Below, piece after piece: positions 37,825 through 47,097 of a stretch of DNA of 64,000 bases. The position numbers were made by a program, and so were the translations under genes. The notes beneath the pieces are model-generated. The model worked only from the letters and a program-made list of their open reading frames with translations. It did no database searches and had not been told where the DNA came from. Position 1 is the first letter of the stretch. Each line of letters starts with the position of its first letter. Source of the DNA: Martelella radicis (GTDB taxonomy: Bacteria; Pseudomonadota; Alphaproteobacteria; Rhizobiales; Rhizobiaceae); assembly GCF_014196625.1 (NCBI RefSeq), contig NZ_JACIDZ010000006.1, forward strand, positions 1 through 64,000, in the 5' to 3' direction.

Positions 37825-37946
37825 ATAAGTCTCTCTTCGAATGTGGTCGCAAGCTCCGACATCGGCGGCGCGCCGTCATGGCTCTAGTCGCTTTTCTGCC
37901 GGGAGCAATCGATGAAGCTTTGCAGCTTTCAACACTGTGGTGCGGG

Positions 37947-37975
37947 CATATAAAGGCAAACGGGCTGTCCGTCAA
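37947..37975 (-). promoter_or_regulatory. sigma-70-type promoter of rpsT
   Basis: Read on the minus strand: TTGACG, a 17-bp spacer, then TATATG, near-consensus -35 and -10 elements. The 5' leader would be about 115 nt. The rest of the 301-bp gap (37825-38125) contains the start region of the divergent dehydrogenase gene and no other gene. Confidence 0.6.
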
Positions 37976-38125
37976 TGTCGAATTGTCGAAAACCACCCGC
38001 TCGACTGCCGATCCGATGCCTGCGGCGTCCGGCGCCATTGCCATTACGCCGTCGCGTTTTAGAATTCAAGAAGGTGTAGTTCCATTTGGCGCCGTTACCG
38101 CGGGCCCAGAAAAACGGATAAAGAT

Positions 38126-39118
38126 ATGCGCGTCACTGTCTTTTCGGCCAAGCCTTATGACGAGGAATTCCTCAAAGCCGCCAATGAGGGGCGGCATGAC
38201 CTGGTGTTCACCGAGGCGCCTCTTCACGCGCCGACAGCGAAGCTCGCCGCCGGTTCGAAGGCCGTCTGCGCCTTCGTCAATGACGACCTCGGCGCCTCGA
38301 CCCTGTCGGAACTGAAGGAGGCGGGGGTCAAGCTCGTGGCGCTTAGATGCGCCGGCTTCAACCGGCTCGATCTGACGACGGCTGACCACCTGCAGATGGC
38401 GACCGCCCGCGTGCCCTCCTATTCGCCATACGCCATCGCCGAACACACGCTGGCGCTGGTGATGACGCTGAACCGCAAGATCCATCGGGCCTATAACCGC
38501 GTGCGGGAAGGCAATTTCGCGCTCAACGGACTTCTGGGCTTCGATCTGCATGGCAAGACCGTCGGCGTGGTCGGAACCGGTGGGATCGGCCGCAATGTGA
38601 TGCGGGCCTTTTCCGGCTTTGGCTGCAAGATCCTCGCCTTCGACCCCTATCCCAATGACGAGGCGATTGCGCTTGGTGCGCGCTATGTCGACAAGGACGA
38701 ATTGCTGGAACGCTCCGAGATCATCACGCTGCACTGCCCGCTGACCCCGGAGACGCGGCATTTCATCGACGAGACGGCCATTGACGCCATGCAGCGCTGC
38801 AAGATGCTGGTCAATACGAGCCGCGGCGGCGTGATCGACACGCTTGCCGTCATCGACGGACTGAAGTCGGGGCGAATCGGCGCTTTGGCGCTTGACGTCT
38901 ATGAGGAAGAAGAGGACCTGTTCTTCCGCGATCTCTCGTCCACCGTCATCCGCGACGATATTTTCGCCCGGCTCCTGACTTTTCCGAATGTGCTGATCAC
39001 CGGCCACCAGGGCTTCTTCACCGAGGAGGCTCTTTATAATATCGCCCACACCACCATCGCCAACATCACCGCTTTCGAGGAAAAAGGCGTGGCGTTGCAT
39101 CCGATCGAGCGGCGCTAA
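38126..39118 (+). CDS. D-2-hydroxyacid dehydrogenase (D-lactate dehydrogenase-like)
   Basis: A 330-aa NAD-dependent enzyme, closest in look to LdhA-type D-lactate dehydrogenases. Features are the NAD motif VGVVGTGGIGRNVMRAFSGFG, catalytic Arg in NTSRGGVIDT, Glu in the DVYEEEEDLFF region and His in ITGHQGFFTEEAL. The segment VRRCAGFNRLDL-like LRCAGFNRLDLTTA is typical of D-LDH rather than glycerate dehydrogenases. It lies between rpsT and mutM, ending 6 bp from convergent mutM. Substrate within the 2-ketoacid group is not certain. Confidence 0.9.
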   Translation: MRVTVFSAKPYDEEFLKAANEGRHDLVFTEAPLHAPTAKLAAGSKAVCAFVNDDLGASTLSELKEAGVKLVALRCAGFNRLDLTTADHLQMATARVPSYSPYAIAEHTLALVMTLNRKIHRAYNRVREGNFALNGLLGFDLHGKTVGVVGTGGIGRNVMRAFSGFGCKILAFDPYPNDEAIALGARYVDKDELLERSEIITLHCPLTPETRHFIDETAIDAMQRCKMLVNTSRGGVIDTLAVIDGLKSGRIGALALDVYEEEEDLFFRDLSSTVIRDDIFARLLTFPNVLITGHQGFFTEEALYNIAHTTIANITAFEEKGVALHPIERR

Positions 39119-39124
39119 CCCGTT

Positions 39125-40015
39125 CTACCCTTTCTGGCAGGCCGGGCAGTAGAAGGTCGAGCGGCCGGACTGAACGGCGCGCGCGATCGTGCCGTTGCAG
39201 TCCGCGTGCGGGCAGGGGGATCCGGTGCGGTCGTAGACGGAGAAAGAATGCTGGAAATAGCCGAGCGTACCGTCGGTCTTGCGGTGGTCGCGCAGCGTCG
39301 AGCCTCCGGCCTCGATGGCCTCGGCGATGACGGCGCGAATGGCCGGGACGAGCGCTTTCAGGCCTTCGCGCGGCTTGCCCGTCGGCGTGACGAGGTGGCC
39401 TGCGGCGCGAAACGGCGACAGTCGCGCCCGCCACAAGGCCTCGCAGACATAGATGTTGCCGAGACCGGCGATATTGCGCTGGTCGAGCAGAGCGGTCTTG
39501 ATGGCCTGCGTCTTGCCGGCAAAGCGCGCGGCGAGGAAATCGGCATCGAGGCTGTTGCCGGTCGGCTCCGGGCCGAGGCCGGCAAAGCTCGGCTCGGCTT
39601 CCAGTTCGGCCTTCTTCGCAAGCTTGATGAAGCCGAAGCGGCGCGGATCGTTATAGACAATGCGTCGTGCCGGCGCGCCGCTCAGTTCGATGATCACGTG
39701 GTCATGCAGCGCATTGACGCTGCGGGGCGTGTGAAACCGGCCCGGCAGGTGGGCATCGTCTTCCTCCTCGACCCGCCATGAGCCCGACATGCCGAGATGG
39801 GCGATGATGGTCATACCGTCATCGAGGTCGATGAGCAGGTATTTCGCCCGCCGCCCCAGCGCGACAATGGTCCTGTCCTCCACAGTCTCGACAAGGTTTT
39901 CGGGGAAGGGAAAGCGAAGATCGGCGCGGTTGAGGATCAGTTTTTCTATCCGGCGGCCCTCCATGGCAGGCGCCAGTCCGCGACGGACGGTTTCGACTTC
40001 GGGCAGTTCCGGCAT
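39125..40015 (-). CDS. mutM: formamidopyrimidine-DNA glycosylase
   Basis: A 296-aa base-excision repair enzyme removing 8-oxoguanine and formamidopyrimidines. The catalytic N-terminal Pro2 and Glu3 ([14 protein letters not shown]), the Lys in [11 protein letters not shown], the H2TH region [21 protein letters not shown] and the C-terminal zinc finger CPHADC...FYCPAC are all present. Divergent from ubiE across 140 bp, the usual rhizobial arrangement. Confidence 0.97.
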   Translation of the reverse strand: MPELPEVETVRRGLAPAMEGRRIEKLILNRADLRFPFPENLVETVEDRTIVALGRRAKYLLIDLDDGMTIIAHLGMSGSWRVEEEDDAHLPGRFHTPRSVNALHDHVIIELSGAPARRIVYNDPRRFGFIKLAKKAELEAEPSFAGLGPEPTGNSLDADFLAARFAGKTQAIKTALLDQRNIAGLGNIYVCEALWRARLSPFRAAGHLVTPTGKPREGLKALVPAIRAVIAEAIEAGGSTLRDHRKTDGTLGYFQHSFSVYDRTGSPCPHADCNGTIARAVQSGRSTFYCPACQKG

Positions 40016-40155
40016 CTTATTTTAAGCCTTTGGCGTTTCGCTTTATTCCGTTTCGGTTTATAGCCGCACTGTCGGCGGGCGGCAGCAATAGCGCAAGGCT
40101 TCGGCTTTCGCTATGGTCGCCTGCAAAATCAATCGGGTAACAGATAGGTGCGAAC

Positions 40156-40932
40156 ATGGCGGAAAGCCGGACCGGCGCAAACGGCGGCATGGAAACCTCC
40201 TTCGGTTTCAGGGATGTGGCCGATGGCGAAAAGCAGCCGCTCGTCAACGACGTGTTTCACAAGGTCGCCAAACGCTACGACATGATGAACGATCTGATGT
40301 CGGCGGGCCTGCACCGCGCCTGGAAGGATGGCATGGTGAGCGCGCTCAATCCGCCGCCGAACCCGGATTACCGCGTGCTCGACGTTGCCGGCGGCACGGG
40401 CGACATCGCCTTTCGCATCGTGAAGGCCTCGCGCAATCTGGCGAAGGCCACGGTTCTCGACATCAACGGCTCGATGCTTGCCGTCGGCGAGGAGCGCGCG
40501 GCCAAGAAAGGCATCTCCGACAATCTCACCTTTGTCGAAGCCAATGCCGAGGATCTGCCCTTCGACGACAAGACCTTCGACGCCTATACGATCGCCTTCG
40601 GCATTCGCAACGTGCCGCATATCGATAAGGCGCTTTCCGAGGCTTACCGCGTGCTGAAGCGCGGCGGGCGGCTTCTGGTGCTGGAATTTTCCGAGGTCGA
40701 GGCGCCGATCCTCGACAAGGTCTACGAGGCCTGGTCCTTCCATGCCATTCCGCTGGTCGGAAAGGCGGTCGCCGGCGACGGCGAGCCTTACCGGTACCTG
40801 GTCGAATCGATCCGCAAGTTTCCGAGCCAGACGGACTTTGCCGCGATGATCGAGCGCGCCGGTTTTTCGCGCGTCAAGTTCACCAATTATTCGGGCGGCA
40901 TTGCTGCCCTCCACTCAGGCTGGAAGCTTTAG
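40156..40932 (+). CDS. ubiE: bifunctional demethylmenaquinone/ubiquinone C-methyltransferase UbiE
   Basis: A 258-aa SAM-dependent methyltransferase for the C-methylation step of ubiquinone synthesis. It has SAM motif [15 protein letters not shown], the UbiE signatures [18 protein letters not shown] and [31 protein letters not shown], and the C-terminal [15 protein letters not shown]. An ATG at 40156 gives a normal length. ubiB follows by 9 bp, forming a quinone-synthesis operon. Confidence 0.97.
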   Translation: MAESRTGANGGMETSFGFRDVADGEKQPLVNDVFHKVAKRYDMMNDLMSAGLHRAWKDGMVSALNPPPNPDYRVLDVAGGTGDIAFRIVKASRNLAKATVLDINGSMLAVGEERAAKKGISDNLTFVEANAEDLPFDDKTFDAYTIAFGIRNVPHIDKALSEAYRVLKRGGRLLVLEFSEVEAPILDKVYEAWSFHAIPLVGKAVAGDGEPYRYLVESIRKFPSQTDFAAMIERAGFSRVKFTNYSGGIAALHSGWKL

Positions 40933-40941
40933 GCACGGCTC

Positions 40942-42534
40942 ATGGGCGCGTTACGATCCTATTTCAATCTGCTCGGCGTTGGCTGGGTGCTGGCCCGCGA
41001 AGGCGTGATCAACGCGCTGCCGTCGGAAGGCCTGCCGGCCTATGCGCGGCTGGTGAAGGCGCTTCTCGTGCCGTTTGCCCGGCCGAGCGCGCGCAAGAAG
41101 GACCGTTCCGACCGCCTGGGCAAGGCGATTTCGCGGCTCGGTCCCTCCTATGTGAAGATGGGCCAGTTCCTGGCAACGCGCCCCGATGTGGTCGGCGATG
41201 GCTTTGCCAATGACCTTGCGCAGTTGCAGGACCGCATGCCGTTCTTCTCGGTGGAGGCGTCGAAATCCACCATCCGCAATTCGCTCGGTCGCCCGGTCGA
41301 TGAGCTCTACACATCGTTTGGCGATCCGATCGCTGCCGCCTCGATCGCGCAGGTGCATCCGGCCGAAGTACTGGATCGCGACGGTCGCCGGCAGAAGGTT
41401 GCCGTCAAGGTGATCCGCCCCGGCATCCGCCAGCGCTTCCAGGAAGACCTCGGCGCGATGTATCTGGTGTCGCGCATGCAGGAGCGGTTCATCCGTTCCA
41501 GCCGGCGGCTGCGCCCGGTCGATATCACCCGCACGCTGGAGCAGACCACCAAGATCGAGATGGACCTGCGGCTTGAGGCTGCTGCCATATCCGAGATGAC
41601 GGAGAACACGGCCGAGGATCCCGGTTTCCGCCTGCCGAAGGTGGACTGGGAGCGCACCGGCCGCGATGTCGTCACCATGGAATGGATCGACGGCGTCAAG
41701 ATGTCGGATCTCGAAGGTCTGAAGAAGGCCGGGCACAATCTGGAGGAACTGGCGGTCACGCTGATCCAGTCCTTCCTGCGCCACACGCTGCGCGACGGCT
41801 TTTTTCACGCCGACATGCATCCCGGCAATCTCTTCGTCGACAATGACGGCATGATCGTCGCCGTCGACATGGGCATTGTCGGTCGGCTCGGAAAGAAGGA
41901 ACGGCGCGTGCTCGCCGAAATCCTCTACGGTTTCATCACCCGCGATTACATGCGCGTGGCGGAGGCGCATTTCGAGGCGGGCTATGTTCCCGCGCACCAC
42001 AACAAGGCCTCCTTCGCCCAGGCGATCCGCGCCATCGGCGAGCCGATCCATGGCCAGTCGGCCGAAACGATCTCCATGGGCAAGCTTCTGACGCTCCTGT
42101 TCGAGATCACCGAGATCTTCGAGATGTCGACGCAGACGCAGCTCATCAACCTGCAGAAGACCATGGTGGTGGTCGAGGGCGTGTCGCGCATGCTCGATCC
42201 GCATTTCAACATGTGGAAGGCGTCTGAACCCGTGGTCGGCAAATGGATCGAGGAGAACCTCGGCCCAAAACGCGTTCTCGCCGATATGCGCGAAGGCATG
42301 CGCGCGGCGCTGAAACTGGCCGAGGCCGTGCCGGAAATCGCCGACAAGACCGAGAAATTCCACAACGAAATCATTGCCATGAGCGAGAAGGGCCTGCGCT
42401 TTGACGAGAGCACGGCCGAGGCGATCGGTCGCGCCGAAGCGCGGCATACGCGCTCGGGTCGCGCGGCGCTGTGGCTGATTGCAGTCGTGCTTGGCTACCT
42501 TGCTGTCGTGGCGTCGTTCATGTGGCTGGGGTAG
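40942..42534 (+). CDS. ubiB: ubiquinone biosynthesis regulatory protein kinase UbiB
   Basis: A 530-aa atypical kinase/ATPase of the ABC1/ADCK family needed for ubiquinone synthesis. Visible features are the KxGQ motif (YVKMGQFLATRPD), the A-rich loop SIAQVHPAEVLD, the ATP Lys in KVAVKVIRPG, the catalytic HADMHPGN and the metal Asp in VAVDMGIVGRLG. Two membrane segments at the C-terminus (ALWLIAVVLGYLAVVASFM) anchor it in the inner membrane. It is in an operon with ubiE. Confidence 0.96.
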   Translation: MGALRSYFNLLGVGWVLAREGVINALPSEGLPAYARLVKALLVPFARPSARKKDRSDRLGKAISRLGPSYVKMGQFLATRPDVVGDGFANDLAQLQDRMPFFSVEASKSTIRNSLGRPVDELYTSFGDPIAAASIAQVHPAEVLDRDGRRQKVAVKVIRPGIRQRFQEDLGAMYLVSRMQERFIRSSRRLRPVDITRTLEQTTKIEMDLRLEAAAISEMTENTAEDPGFRLPKVDWERTGRDVVTMEWIDGVKMSDLEGLKKAGHNLEELAVTLIQSFLRHTLRDGFFHADMHPGNLFVDNDGMIVAVDMGIVGRLGKKERRVLAEILYGFITRDYMRVAEAHFEAGYVPAHHNKASFAQAIRAIGEPIHGQSAETISMGKLLTLLFEITEIFEMSTQTQLINLQKTMVVVEGVSRMLDPHFNMWKASEPVVGKWIEENLGPKRVLADMREGMRAALKLAEAVPEIADKTEKFHNEIIAMSEKGLRFDESTAEAIGRAEARHTRSGRAALWLIAVVLGYLAVVASFMWLG

Positions 42535-42572
42535 GACTTGGTGCCAGTAAGCTCGCCGCATAGCGTCCGCCG

Positions 42573-42707
42573 ATCTCCCCCCTTGAGGGGGAGATGTCGC
42601 GATAGCGACAGAGAGGGGTATGGGCATAAGCAACAGGCTTCGAAATCGGCGGGAGGGTTCACCCCCCTCTGCCCCTTTCGGGGCATCTCCCCCTCAAGGG
42701 GGGAGAT
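42573..42707. repeat. palindrome-ended intergenic repeat, copy C
   Basis: About 135 bp in the same orientation as copy B, with TCGCGATAGCGACAGAG on the left and CTCTGCCCCTTTCGGGGCA on the right, between the same hairpin ends. The central 50 bp differ from copies A and B, so ends are better conserved than the middle. It fills most of the gap between ubiB and the RsmB-type gene. Confidence 0.75.
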
Positions 42708-42754
42708 TGAGGGAAACCTTTTCCGCTTCTCCCTCCAATCAACGGAGCATAACC

Positions 42755-44050
42755 ATGCGTATCGGCGGGCGTCTTCAAGGCGCGATCGAAATTCTGGCGG
42801 ATGTCGAAGAGCGGCGGCGGCCGATTGCCAATGCGCTGAAGGACTGGGGCACGGCGCATCGCTTTGCCGGGTCCGGTGATCGAGCGGCCATCGGCAATAT
42901 CGTCTATGACGCGCTGCGACTGAAGCTTTCCCACGCCTGGCTCATGGATGACGACAGCCCGGCAGCCCTTGCCCATGCGGTCCTCTTCCGCCAGTGGGGC
43001 ATTGCGCCGGAAGCACTTGCCGAACGGCTGGATGGCGACAAGTTCGCGCCCGAGCCCTTGTCCGACGCGGCTCTCCAGGCCTTTGCCAGCCGCAATCTTG
43101 CCGATGCGCCGGATGATGTGCGCGGCGACCTTCCCGAATGGATCCTGCCGGCTTTCAAGCAGAATTTCGGCGAGAACTGGCTGGCGGAAGCCGAAGCGCT
43201 GAACCTGCGCCCGCCGCTGGACCTGCGCGTCAACACGCTGAAGGCAACCCGCGAGAAGGTGCTGAAGGCCCTTGCCCGCAGCGGAGCAGGTGAGGGCGGG
43301 ATCGCGCCCGAGGCGATCCGCATTCCGCCCGGAAGCGGGCCGGACCGCCTGCCCAATGTCACCGCCGAGCTTTCTTTCCAGAAGGGCTGGTTCGAGGTGC
43401 AGGATCAGGGTTCGCAGATCGTCGCCAAGCTGGTCGGAGCAAAGGCCGGCGATCAGGCGCTTGATTTCTGCGCGGGCGGCGGCGGCAAGACGCTGGCGCT
43501 GGCAGCCGCGATGGAGAATGCCGGGCAGGTGCACGCCTATGACGCCGACCGCACCCGGCTTGCGCCGATCATCGAGCGGCTGAAGCGGGCGGGCACGCGC
43601 AATGTGCAGGTTCATGATACGCTTGAGGGGCTTTCCGGCCTTGAGGCGCGGTTCGACCATGTTCTGGTCGACGCGCCCTGCACAGGCACCGGCACCTGGC
43701 GTCGCCGGCCGGACATCAAATGGCGGCTTTCGGAAAAGAACCTCGAGGAGCGCACCGCCCAGCAGGCCGAGGTGCTTGTCGATGCCGCCCGCTTCGTCAA
43801 GCCGGGCGGGCATCTGGTCTATGTCACCTGTTCGCTTCTGCCGGCGGAAAATCAGGATCAGATCGCGCGGTTTCTGCAAAGCGAGAGCGGCAGCGGCTTT
43901 GCGGCCGTGGATGTCGAGACCGTCTGGCCCGCCGCCTTCCCCGGCGTCGAGGCTCGGCCTCATGTCTCCTGCGCAGGCTTTGCCACGCTGACGCCGGCAG
44001 CAACCGGGACCGACGGGTTCTTCTGTGCGATTCTGGTCCGGAAATCCTGA
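42755..44050 (+). CDS. RsmB/NOP-family 16S rRNA m5C methyltransferase
   Basis: A 431-aa SAM-dependent RNA cytosine-5 methyltransferase. The N-terminal half is RsmB-like (residues 1-150), then the catalytic domain with LDFCAGGGGKTLALAAAMENAGQ (SAM site), VHAYDADRTRL, LVDAPCTGTGTWRRRPD (one catalytic Cys) and VYVTCSLLPAENQDQI (second Cys). The ATG at 42755 follows GGAG; the longer frame upstream reads through the repeat and is rejected. Target position (967 or another cytosine) cannot be told. Confidence 0.88.
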   Translation: MRIGGRLQGAIEILADVEERRRPIANALKDWGTAHRFAGSGDRAAIGNIVYDALRLKLSHAWLMDDDSPAALAHAVLFRQWGIAPEALAERLDGDKFAPEPLSDAALQAFASRNLADAPDDVRGDLPEWILPAFKQNFGENWLAEAEALNLRPPLDLRVNTLKATREKVLKALARSGAGEGGIAPEAIRIPPGSGPDRLPNVTAELSFQKGWFEVQDQGSQIVAKLVGAKAGDQALDFCAGGGGKTLALAAAMENAGQVHAYDADRTRLAPIIERLKRAGTRNVQVHDTLEGLSGLEARFDHVLVDAPCTGTGTWRRRPDIKWRLSEKNLEERTAQQAEVLVDAARFVKPGGHLVYVTCSLLPAENQDQIARFLQSESGSGFAAVDVETVWPAAFPGVEARPHVSCAGFATLTPAATGTDGFFCAILVRKS

Positions 44051-44077
44051 TTTCAGCGCTTTGAATTGACGATCATC

Positions 44078-44098
44078 AAGGCCGATACGCGGCCTTTC
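44078..44098 (+). terminator. terminator after RsmB-type gene
   Basis: AAGGCCG / CGGCCTT 7-bp stem with ATACG loop followed by TCTG; 28 bp past the stop. Just before it, CAGCGCTTTGAATTGACG resembles the tail of the 55-bp repeat at 49827 and 62452. Confidence 0.6.
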
Positions 44099-44201
44099 TG
44101 CTTATTGTCCGTTCAATAACTGGATTATTTGACACAAGTTTGTTTTTCCTTCATGTAGGCCGCGATCAACCAATCGTGAACTCATTGAAGGAGAGGGATT
44201 C

Positions 44202-45488
44202 ATGAAACGCACGACAACCATGCGCGTTGCGCTTTCCGCTTTTGCGGCCTCGACCGTTCTTGCGGCCATGCCGGCCTTTGCGGCGGACGCGACGCCGGAA
44301 GACGTCGTCAAGCATTATGCCGATGTCGCCCATGCCAAATATCAGGACAGCCTGACCACGGCGCAGGACCTCGACGCGGCAATCCAGGCCTTCATCGAAG
44401 CCCCGAGCGAAGAGACGCAGGCCGCCGCCAAGGAAGCATGGATCGCTGCCCGCGTTCCCTATCAGCAGACCGAGGTCTATCGCTTCGGCAACCCGGCCGT
44501 TGATGACTGGGAAGGCAAGGTCAACGCCTGGCCGCTCGACGAGGGCCTGATCGATTACGTCGACGCCTCCTATGGCATGGAAAGCGACGAGAACACGCTT
44601 TACACGGCCAATGTGATCGCCAATCCGGAAATCGAGATCAACGGCGAGGCGGTCGATGCCACCGAGATCACGCCGGACCTTCTGGCCAACACGCTGCATG
44701 AGGCCGGCGGTATCGAAGCCAATGTCGCGACCGGCTATCACGCCATCGAATTCCTGCTCTGGGGCCAGGACCTGAACGGCACGGATGCCGGCGCGGGCGA
44801 GCGTTCCTACACGGATTATCTTTCGGGCGATGATTGCACCAACGGCAATTGCGACCGCCGCGCGGCCTATCTCTCGGCCGCGTCCGAACTGCTGATCTCC
44901 GATCTGGAAGATATCGTGGCGGCCTGGGAAGAGGGCGGCGAAGCCTACACCTATGTCACCGAGGATCCGACACGCGGCGTCGCCGCCATCCTCACGGGCA
45001 TGGGGTCGCTCTCCTATGGCGAGCTTGCCGGCGAGCGCATGAAGCTCGGCCTGCTGCTGCACGATCCGGAAGAAGAGCATGATTGCTTCTCCGACAACAC
45101 CCATGCCTCGCACCTCAATGATGTCATCGGCATCCTGCAGGCCTATACGGGCGACTATGTTCGCGTGGACGGCACGGAGATGACCGGCGCTTCGGTTTCC
45201 GATCTGGTTGCTGCCAAGGACGCAGCGCTGGATGAGGAAATCAAGGCGAAGCTCGTCGACACGGTCGAGGCGATGGAAGCCATGGCGGCGCGCGCCAATA
45301 ACGTCGAGGCTTATGACCAGATGATCGGTGAAGGCAATGACGAGGGCAATGCCACCGTTCAGGCCGCCATCGACGGACTGATCGCGCAGACCCCGTCGAT
45401 CGAGCGTGCGATTGCAGCACTTGAACTCGGCCAGATTGAACTGGAAGGCTCCGACAGCCTGGACAATCCGGACGCTGTCTTCCAATAA
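44202..45488 (+). CDS. imelysin-family protein (IrpA-like)
   Basis: A 428-aa exported protein of the imelysin (M75) family, linked to iron acquisition. Signal peptide is about residues 1-27 (AMPAFAADA). The family motif GxHxxE is present as GYHAIE (His180, Glu183) in ATGYHAIEFLLWGQDLNG, with a second conserved stretch ERMKLGLLLHDPEEEHDCFSDNTH. A strong GGAGAG lies upstream. First gene of a four-gene operon with a di-heme protein, a second imelysin and DUF1513. The iron link is from family knowledge; no convincing Irr or RirA box was seen upstream. Confidence 0.92.
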   Translation: MKRTTTMRVALSAFAASTVLAAMPAFAADATPEDVVKHYADVAHAKYQDSLTTAQDLDAAIQAFIEAPSEETQAAAKEAWIAARVPYQQTEVYRFGNPAVDDWEGKVNAWPLDEGLIDYVDASYGMESDENTLYTANVIANPEIEINGEAVDATEITPDLLANTLHEAGGIEANVATGYHAIEFLLWGQDLNGTDAGAGERSYTDYLSGDDCTNGNCDRRAAYLSAASELLISDLEDIVAAWEEGGEAYTYVTEDPTRGVAAILTGMGSLSYGELAGERMKLGLLLHDPEEEHDCFSDNTHASHLNDVIGILQAYTGDYVRVDGTEMTGASVSDLVAAKDAALDEEIKAKLVDTVEAMEAMAARANNVEAYDQMIGEGNDEGNATVQAAIDGLIAQTPSIERAIAALELGQIELEGSDSLDNPDAVFQ

Positions 45489-45501
45489 GAATAGCAATGG
45501 C

Positions 45502-45531
45502 GGGGCCCGCGCAGCATGTCGCGGGGCCCGT
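45502..45531 (+). promoter_or_regulatory. hairpin between imelysin and di-heme genes
   Basis: CGGGGCCCGCG / CGCGGGGCCCG, an 11-bp stem with one mismatch, in the 65-bp gap. Followed by CCTCCTTTT, so it may partly terminate transcription and raise imelysin levels over the downstream genes. Confidence 0.5.
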
Positions 45532-45553
45532 CCTCCTTTTGACGTGAAAGACC

Positions 45554-47083
45554 ATGACGACACGGTATTCGAGAACTCTTCCTCTGGCGGCGCTTGCCGC
45601 CTTGTTCGGTTTTGCGGCACTGGCCCAGGACTGGCCGCTGCCTGAAACGCGCGATGATCTCGATGCCAAGGACAAGGCCCGTGTGGAGGCTGTAACGCAG
45701 CCAACCGATGATTTCTCCAAGGCTGAGCGCTTCGAAACCATGCAGGGCGGGGCGGCGACCACCAAGGCCACCGTCAACCGCGATGTGTTCTCCAAATCCT
45801 CCGCCAACATCACCTTCGCCGAGGAAGAGACCTTCAAGCTCGGCAATGCGCTGTTCCGCAAGTTCTGGGTTTCCTCGCCGTCGTCGACGCAGGCCTCCGA
45901 CGGGCTTGGCCCGCTGTTCAACGCGCGCTCCTGCCAGAGCTGCCATCTGAAGGACGGGCGCGGCCATCCGCCGGAAGGCGACAGCGATGCCACCTCGATG
46001 TTCCTGCGTCTGGCGCGGCCCGCCCGCACGCCGGAGGAGCGGGCGCGCATCGACAGTTACGAGACCATCAATTTTCCTGACGAAGTCTATGGCGGCCAGT
46101 TCCAGGATTTCGCCGTGCCCGGCCTTTCCGCCGAAGGCCATATGAAGATTGATTATACGGAAAAGCCGGTGACGCTCGGCGACGGCACGGTCGTGTCGCT
46201 CCGCGAGCCGATCTATAGCGTGACCGATCTGGCCTATGGCCCGATGGGTGAGGACACGACGCTTTCGCCGCGCATTGCCAACCAGATGATCGGCATGGGG
46301 TTGATCCAGGCGATCCATCCGGCGGATATCCTGTCTCAGGCCGATCCCGATGACGTGGACGGCGACGGCATTTCCGGTCGTCCGGCGATCGTCAGCGATC
46401 ACAGGACCGGCGAGATCAAGCTCGGCCGCTTCGGCTGGAAGGCGCAGAATGCCAGCGTGCGCGACCAGTCCTCCGGCGCCTTTTCCGGCGATATCGGCAT
46501 TTCCTCGCCGGACGCGCCGAACCATTGGGGCGATTGCTCCGAGACGGAGGCCGACTGCCTGGCAATGCCGCACGGCGCACAGGCCCGGCTCGGCGACAGC
46601 GAAGCGCCCGATCCGGTGATGGAACTCGTCACCTTCTATTCCGAAAACCTCGCCGTGCCCGCCCGCCGCGATGTCGATGACCCGGAAGTTCTACGCGGCA
46701 AGCAGGTGTTCTACGAGGCCGGCTGCGCCTCCTGCCATACGCCGAAATATGTCACCAGCCGCGATGCGGAAAACGCGGCTCATCGCTTCCAGCTGATCTG
46801 GCCCTATTCCGACTTCCTGCTGCATGATATGGGCGAGGGGCTCGCAGACCATCAGCAGGTGGGCGTTGCCGATGGCTATGAATGGCGCACTGCGCCGCTC
46901 TGGGGCACGGGGCTGACGGAGGTTGTCAGCGGCCATTCCTTCTTCCTGCATGACGGCCGTGCGCGCGACCGCACCGAGGCGATCCTGTGGCATGGCGGCG
47001 AGGCGCAGGATGCGCGCGACAATTTCGCCAACGCCTCGAAAGAGGACCGAGACGCACTGATCAAATTCCTGGAATCGCTTTGA
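45554..47083 (+). CDS. di-heme oxidoreductase, DUF1111/thiol oxidoreductase family (IrpB-like)
   Basis: A 509-aa exported c-type cytochrome. The N-terminus has a signal peptide (about residues 1-24, ALAQDW). Two CxxCH heme sites are present: CQSCH at 127-131 and CASCH at 391-395. Other features are DADPDDVDGDGISGRP, possibly a calcium-binding loop, and the C-terminal peroxidase-like fold with HSFFLHDGRARDRTEAILWHGG. In the imelysin operon this type of protein may change the redox state of iron or heme, which is inferred. It follows imelysin by 65 bp and overlaps nothing. Confidence 0.92.
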   Translation: MTTRYSRTLPLAALAALFGFAALAQDWPLPETRDDLDAKDKARVEAVTQPTDDFSKAERFETMQGGAATTKATVNRDVFSKSSANITFAEEETFKLGNALFRKFWVSSPSSTQASDGLGPLFNARSCQSCHLKDGRGHPPEGDSDATSMFLRLARPARTPEERARIDSYETINFPDEVYGGQFQDFAVPGLSAEGHMKIDYTEKPVTLGDGTVVSLREPIYSVTDLAYGPMGEDTTLSPRIANQMIGMGLIQAIHPADILSQADPDDVDGDGISGRPAIVSDHRTGEIKLGRFGWKAQNASVRDQSSGAFSGDIGISSPDAPNHWGDCSETEADCLAMPHGAQARLGDSEAPDPVMELVTFYSENLAVPARRDVDDPEVLRGKQVFYEAGCASCHTPKYVTSRDAENAAHRFQLIWPYSDFLLHDMGEGLADHQQVGVADGYEWRTAPLWGTGLTEVVSGHSFFLHDGRARDRTEAILWHGGEAQDARDNFANASKEDRDALIKFLESL

Positions 47084-47097
47084 GACATGGAGTTGTT